Below, piece by piece: positions 60,058 to 64,000 of a stretch of 64,000 bases of DNA. The notes under the pieces are model-generated. The model was not told where the DNA came from and did no database searches. It worked only from the letters and a program-made list of their open reading frames with translations. The position numbers and the translations under genes are program-made. Numbering within the stretch: the stretch's first letter is position 1; each line of letters starts with the position of its first letter. This stretch comes from an uncultured Oscillospiraceae bacterium. GTDB taxonomy: Bacteria > Bacillota > Clostridia > Oscillospirales > Oscillospiraceae. The DNA lies in the NCBI GenBank assembly GCA_947632005.1, contig CANRNU010000010.1:1-64000 (forward strand), read 5' to 3'.

Positions 60058-61020
60058 ATGATTTCCCACGGAAAAGAAATCAAAGTCTTTACCGGAAACG
60101 CCAATCCCGCGCTGGCCCAGGGCATTTGCGACTGTCTGAATATCTCCATGGGCGACGCGGTCTGCACCCACTTCGCGGACGGGGAGTGTTCTGTCTCCGT
60201 CTATGAGCCGGTCCGGGGCGCAGATGTGTTTCTCGTCCAGTCCACCTGCGGTCCCGTGAACGACAACCTCATGGAACTGCTCGTCATGATCGACGCCATG
60301 CGCCGGGCCTCCGCCGGCCGCATCACCGCCGTCATCCCTTACTTCGGTTATGCCCGGCAGGACCGGAAGGCCAAGAGCCGGGACCCCATCTCCGCGAAAC
60401 TTGTCGCCAACCTGATCACCGAGGCCGGCGCCGACCGGGTCCTGACCATGGACCTGCACGCCAGCCAGATCCAGGGCTTCTTCGATATCCCCGTGGATAA
60501 CTTGGCAGGGGGAAGTCTGTTCGCCTCCCACTTCAAAAAGCGCTTTGAGCTGGCAAGCGGCGATTATATGGTCGTATCCCCGGACGTGGGCAGCGTGGCC
60601 CGTGCCCGGGCATTTGCCATGAAGCTGGGCCTTGAACTGGCCATCGTGGACAAGCGGCGGGAGAAGGCCAACCAGTCCGAGGTCATGAACCTCATCGGCA
60701 ACGTGGAGGGCAAGAACATCATCATCCTGGACGACATGGTGGACACCGCCGGGTCCCTGGTGGGCGCGGCCAAGGCCATCAAGCAGATCGGCGGCGCCAA
60801 CAAGGTCTACGCCTGCGCCAGCCACGGAGTGCTGTCCGGCCCGGCCCTGGAACGCATCGAAAACAGCGACCTGGAGGAGCTGCTGCTGTTCGACACCATC
60901 CCCTACCCCAAAGACCAGCCCCGGGTGGAGAAGATCCGTTACCTCTCCGCCGCGCCGGTATTCGCCGCGTCCATCCACCGCATCTACGAGGACGAGTCTC
61001 TGTCGTCCCTGTTCGACTGA
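60058..61020 (+). CDS. prs: Ribose-phosphate pyrophosphokinase
   Basis: IKVFTGNANPALAQGICDCLN...; YFGYARQDRK; IIILDDMVDTAGSL PRPP motif. Confidence 0.97.
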   Translation: MISHGKEIKVFTGNANPALAQGICDCLNISMGDAVCTHFADGECSVSVYEPVRGADVFLVQSTCGPVNDNLMELLVMIDAMRRASAGRITAVIPYFGYARQDRKAKSRDPISAKLVANLITEAGADRVLTMDLHASQIQGFFDIPVDNLAGGSLFASHFKKRFELASGDYMVVSPDVGSVARARAFAMKLGLELAIVDKRREKANQSEVMNLIGNVEGKNIIILDDMVDTAGSLVGAAKAIKQIGGANKVYACASHGVLSGPALERIENSDLEELLLFDTIPYPKDQPRVEKIRYLSAAPVFAASIHRIYEDESLSSLFD

Positions 61021-61610
61021 TGTTCGGACGGGGCCCCACGGTCCAGTGGCTGGCGGTGTTTCTGGGCAACCCCGGTCCCAAGTACACAGGCACCCGCCAC
61101 AACGCAGGTTTCCTTGCGGCGGACGCCCTGGCCCGGGACAAGGGCCTGCGGGTGGACCGGCTCCGCTTTCGCGCCCTCACGGCCCGGTGGGACCTGGAGG
61201 GAACGGGCGTGCTGGTGATGAAGCCCCAGACCTATATGAACGAGTCCGGCCAGGCCGTGGGCCAGGCGGCGAGGTTTTATAAGATACCGCCGGAGCGGGT
61301 GATCGTGGTGTCGGATGACATCAACCTGCCCTGCGGGCGGCTGCGGGTCCGCACGAAGGGCTCCGCGGGCGGCCACAACGGCCTGAAGAGCATCATCGCC
61401 CATCTGGGCAGCGAGGACTTCCCCCGCATCCGCGTGGGGGTGGGTGCGCCGCCCCACGGGGGCAGCGAGCAGATCGACTGGGTCCTGGGCGTGCCGAAAA
61501 ACGCCGACTGGGACGTCTTTTCCGACGCCTGTGCACGGGCCGCCGGAGCGGTGGAGGATTACATCCTCCTGGGTCCCTCCCGGGCCATGGAGCGCTGCAA
61601 CAGGCAGTAG
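61020..61610 (+). CDS. pth: Peptidyl-tRNA hydrolase
   Basis: LGNPGPKYTGTRHNAGF; GGHNGLKSI. Confidence 0.97.
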   Translation: MFGRGPTVQWLAVFLGNPGPKYTGTRHNAGFLAADALARDKGLRVDRLRFRALTARWDLEGTGVLVMKPQTYMNESGQAVGQAARFYKIPPERVIVVSDDINLPCGRLRVRTKGSAGGHNGLKSIIAHLGSEDFPRIRVGVGAPPHGGSEQIDWVLGVPKNADWDVFSDACARAAGAVEDYILLGPSRAMERCNRQ

Positions 61611-61640
61611 CGCGGCCCGGACCGTCTTTATGTATATCCC

Positions 61641-61663
61641 TTGGCGCATCGGCGGAGCGCCAA
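61641..61663. other. Stem-loop between pth and glgC
   Basis: TTGGCGC-ATCGGCGGA-GCGCCAA, followed by ATGATATCAT palindrome. Confidence 0.5.
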
Positions 61664-61696
61664 AATGATATCATCATGCTGTAAGGAGGTTCGCCA

Positions 61697-62893
61697 GTGA
61701 AAAAAGAATGCATTGCCATGCTCCTCGCGGGCGGCCAGGGCTCCCGGCTGTACGCTCTGACCTCCAATGTTGCAAAGCCCCATATCCCCTTCGGCGGGAA
61801 ATACCGCATCATCGACTTTCCCCTGTCCAACTGCGCCAACTCCGGCATCGACACCGTGGGCGTGCTGACCCAGTACCGGCCCATGAAGCTCAACGCCTAC
61901 CTGGGCACCGGCCAGCCCTGGGACCTGAGCGCCGACGACGGCGGCGTGTTCATCCTGCCGCCCTATATGTCCGCGGGGGAGAAGGGCAACTGGTTCTCCG
62001 GCACGGCCAACGCCATCTATCAGAACATCGACTTCATCGACGTGCGGGACCCGGAATACGTATTGATCCTCTCCGGCGACCATATCTATAAAATGGACTA
62101 CGCCGACATGCTCCGGGAGCACAAGGAGAAGGGCGCGGCCTGCACCATCGCCGTCATCCAGGTGGGGATGGAGGAGGCCAAGCGCTTCGGCATCATGAAC
62201 ATCGGCGAGGACGGCTACATCGACGCCTTCGAGGAAAAACCCGCCCATCCCAAGAGCGACACCGCCTCCATGGGCATCTACATCTTCACCTGGAAGACTC
62301 TGCGCCAGGCCCTCATCGAGGACAACGCCGACCCGGACAGCCAGCAGGACTTCGGCAAAAACATCATCCCCAAGCTCCTGGCCGCCGGCGAAAAGCTCTG
62401 GCCCTACCGGTTCCAGGGCTACTGGCGGGACGTGGGCACCATCACCAGCCTCTGGGACGCCAACATGGATATGCTGAGCCCGGAGCTGATCGACCTGTAC
62501 GACCCCAACTGGCCCATCATGAGCCGCAGCCCCATCCGGCCGCCCCACGTGGCCGGCGAGGGCGCGGATATCCGCCACTCCATCGTGACGGAGGGCTGCA
62601 TCGTGGACGGCACGGTATTCAACAGCGTCCTCTCCAACCAGGTGACGGTGGAGCGGGGCGCCCGGGTGGAATACAGCGTGCTCATGCCCGGCGCCCATGT
62701 GGAGGCCGGCGCGGAGGTACGCTTCGCCATTCTGGGCGAGAACGTCCGGGTCTGCAAGGGCGCCCATGTGGGCACCGAGCCGGACGGAACGGAGAGCTGG
62801 GGCGTAGCTACCTGCGGCCCGGATGTGACTGTTGGCCCCGGCGCGATGGTCGCGCCCGGCGCCATGCTCTATGATGATTTGGTGGCGACATGA
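61697..62893 (+). CDS. glgC: Glucose-1-phosphate adenylyltransferase GlgC
   Basis: [40 protein letters not shown]. Confidence 0.97.
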   Translation: MKKECIAMLLAGGQGSRLYALTSNVAKPHIPFGGKYRIIDFPLSNCANSGIDTVGVLTQYRPMKLNAYLGTGQPWDLSADDGGVFILPPYMSAGEKGNWFSGTANAIYQNIDFIDVRDPEYVLILSGDHIYKMDYADMLREHKEKGAACTIAVIQVGMEEAKRFGIMNIGEDGYIDAFEEKPAHPKSDTASMGIYIFTWKTLRQALIEDNADPDSQQDFGKNIIPKLLAAGEKLWPYRFQGYWRDVGTITSLWDANMDMLSPELIDLYDPNWPIMSRSPIRPPHVAGEGADIRHSIVTEGCIVDGTVFNSVLSNQVTVERGARVEYSVLMPGAHVEAGAEVRFAILGENVRVCKGAHVGTEPDGTESWGVATCGPDVTVGPGAMVAPGAMLYDDLVAT

Positions 62894-64000
62894 GAAACGA
62901 CATACATGGAATTATCTATACGTTGAACTCCGAGCTCGCCCTCCGGGAGCTCGTAGAGCACAGAAACAGCGCCTCCATCCCCTTCGGCGGGCGCTACCGC
63001 CTCATCGACTTCGCCCTGTCCGCCATGGTCAACGCCGGCATCTGGGACGTGGGCGTCATCATGGAGCGGGACTATCAGAGCCTTTTGGACCACCTGTCCA
63101 ACGGGGCGGACTGGGGCCTGGCCCGCCGGACCGGCGGCCTTCGCCTGCTGCCCCCCTTCGGCCTGCCTGAGGCACACTCCGGCCGGTTCAACGGCTGCAT
63201 GGAGGCCCTGCGCAGCGTCAGCTCCTATATCCGGGACATCCGCCAGGAGGACGTGGTGCTGTGCGCCGCCGACTGGGTGGGCAACATCGACCTGAACGAG
63301 GCCTATGACCTGCACCGGAGGACCGGCGCGGAGATGACCGCCGTCTGCTCCGAGGGCTACGGTCCCTTCCCCCACCACCGGCTGGTCAAGGACGCCGACG
63401 GCTTTGCCCGGCGGCTGCTGTTCTCCGAGGGCGGCCCCGGGGAGGGCCTGTTCTCCCGGGAGATCTACATCCTCAAGCGGGACCTGCTCCTGGAGTTCAT
63501 GGACTACTGCTCCGACGCCAATCACAACCACTTCCACCGGGACGCGGTGGCCCATTACCTGGCCGAGGGCGGCAAGATCGCCGTCTATGAGCACAACACC
63601 TATGCCCGGCGCATCACCTCGGTCCGGGACTACTACGACGCCAGCATGGAACTGTTCCAGCCCCAGATGCTGGCACAGCTGTTCCCCACGGACGAGCGGC
63701 CCATCCGCACCAAGGAGCGGGCCGAGGCCAGCACCTATTACGGCGAGGCCGCCAAGGTCAACGCCTCCCTGGTGGCCGACGGCTGCTACATAGAGGGCGA
63801 GCTGGACCACTGCATCCTGTTCCGGGGCGTCCGGGTGGCCAAGGGCGCGAAGCTGAAAAACTGCGTGCTCATGCAGGACACCGTCGTCCAGGCCAACGCC
63901 CGGCTCAACTGCGTCATTGCCGACAAGGACTGCTTCATCTCCGAGGACTGCTTCCTGTCCGGCACCGACAAGCTGCCCATTGTGGTCCCCAAGGGCGAAC
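62890..64000 (+). CDS. glgD: Glucose-1-phosphate adenylyltransferase subunit GlgD (partial at window end)
   Basis: [44 protein letters not shown]...; ATGA overlap with glgC. Confidence 0.94.
   Translation, partial: MRNDIHGIIYTLNSELALRELVEHRNSASIPFGGRYRLIDFALSAMVNAGIWDVGVIMERDYQSLLDHLSNGADWGLARRTGGLRLLPPFGLPEAHSGRFNGCMEALRSVSSYIRDIRQEDVVLCAADWVGNIDLNEAYDLHRRTGAEMTAVCSEGYGPFPHHRLVKDADGFARRLLFSEGGPGEGLFSREIYILKRDLLLEFMDYCSDANHNHFHRDAVAHYLAEGGKIAVYEHNTYARRITSVRDYYDASMELFQPQMLAQLFPTDERPIRTKERAEASTYYGEAAKVNASLVADGCYIEGELDHCILFRGVRVAKGAKLKNCVLMQDTVVQANARLNCVIADKDCFISEDCFLSGTDKLPIVVPKGE

Overview
64 kb high-GC chromosomal segment whose gene content fits a Clostridia/Oscillospiraceae-like Firmicute (taxonomic inference only). 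Most of it is core genome: V-type ATPase operon (- strand), peptidase U32, mntP, glnS, mutS, miaB, a mutL-miaA-hfq run, a YggS-SepF-DivIVA division cluster, ileS-lspA-rluD, an SRP/ribosome-maturation operon (ylxM-ffh-rpsP-khpA-rimM), a TrmD-GNAT fusion, a 2296-aa cyclic-glucan-synthase-like protein, yfmF-yfmH-lgt, a K+ channel, DUF853/HerA, MATE, dipeptidase, prs-pth and glgC-glgD. Items most worth a second look: (i) a ~189-bp TIR-bounded element of five tight hairpins in the probable prs 5' leader; (ii) two copies of one IS3-family element, one with three ORF lesions and one internally deleted to ~340 bp, lying in opposite orientations inside the same terminator-like target; (iii) a TrmD-acetyltransferase fusion; (iv) long low-complexity tails on both LspA and Lgt; (v) three copies of a short palindrome-ended repeat family; (vi) nested inverted repeats at the hfq promoter; (vii) a GtrA/GtrII/GT-C-like surface glycan island. 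No tRNA, rRNA or CRISPR array was recognised.
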